A DNA stretch of 6,048 nucleotides from assembly GCA_002727695.1 (NCBI GenBank), contig PBXT01000111.1:1-6048 (forward strand), read 5' to 3'. This stretch comes from Methanobacteriota archaeon. Lineage in GTDB: Archaea > Thermoplasmatota > Poseidoniia > Poseidoniales > Poseidoniaceae. The position numbers and the translations under genes were made by a program. The notes below the pieces were generated by a model. That model did not search any database. It was given only the letters and a program-made list of their open reading frames with translations, and was not told the origin of the DNA. Positions within the stretch are counted from its first letter, which is position 1. Each line of letters starts with the position of its first letter. This document shows positions 5,960-6,048 of this stretch, piece after piece.

Positions 5960-6048
5960 ATGCGCAGTAATTGGCATAGAGCATTGCTTGTGAGTTTCGT
6001 TTTGATTATGTCTAGCTTGGCTGGATGTATCGGAACCGATGACGAAGA
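5960..6048 (+). CDS. Lipoprotein, N-terminal fragment running off the window end
   Basis: Only 29 codons are present and the frame is open at the edge. The N-terminus MRSNWHR is followed by a hydrophobic core (ALLVSFVLIMSSLAG) and a lipobox LAGC, with C23 as the lipid-modified residue. The next residues IGTDDE are polar and acidic, typical of the linker of archaeal surface lipoproteins. The mature domain is not visible, so function cannot be given. Solute-binding or other extracytoplasmic roles are common for such proteins. A TATA box at 5932 and lack of a leader support this start. It diverges from the NikR-like regulator across 87 bp. Confidence 0.75.
   Translation, partial: MRSNWHRALLVSFVLIMSSLAGCIGTDDE

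Overview
The window looks like part of an archaeal chromosome. My best guess is a marine euryarchaeon of the Poseidoniales (Marine Group II) type or a close Thermoplasmatota relative. Three things point this way. The RqcH/NFACT protein is of archaeal type. Several genes start directly at ATG with no Shine-Dalgarno sequence but with a TATA-like box about 23-31 bp upstream, which suggests leaderless transcripts. The genes are densely packed, base composition is moderate, and there is a NikR-like ribbon-helix-helix regulator. The group assignment is inference, since no rRNA or tRNA is present.

Layout. Positions 58-228 (minus) hold a probable small single-span membrane protein. It diverges from 282-1748 (plus), a fusion of a Nudix hydrolase with a LACTB2-like metallo-beta-lactamase nuclease. 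The fusion overlaps by an ATGA the start of 1745-3817 (plus), RqcH/NFACT, the ribosome-quality-control factor that binds stalled large subunits. After a 40-bp gap with its own TATA-like box comes 3858-4736 (plus), a protein with two tandem gamma-glutamylcyclotransferase-like domains. It converges, with a 15-bp tail overlap, on 4722-5390 (minus), a membrane protein with a Gln/Pro/Tyr-rich tail and an acidic Ser-Gly-Asp repeat. Upstream on the same strand is 5444-5872 (minus), a NikR/CopG-like metal-responsive repressor with an unusual His/Cys cluster. An 87-bp AT-rich divergent promoter region separates it from 5960 to the window end (plus), the first 29 codons of a lipoprotein.

How the genes may work together. 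The translational coupling of the Nudix-MBL fusion with RqcH suggests a shared role in RNA surveillance or rescue of stalled ribosomes, and is the most interesting context here. The NikR-like protein may control itself and the divergent lipoprotein, possibly in metal homeostasis. The GGCT-like and 4-TM membrane genes look like independent single-gene units. No mobile element, CRISPR array, rRNA or tRNA was seen, and nothing indicates recent transfer.
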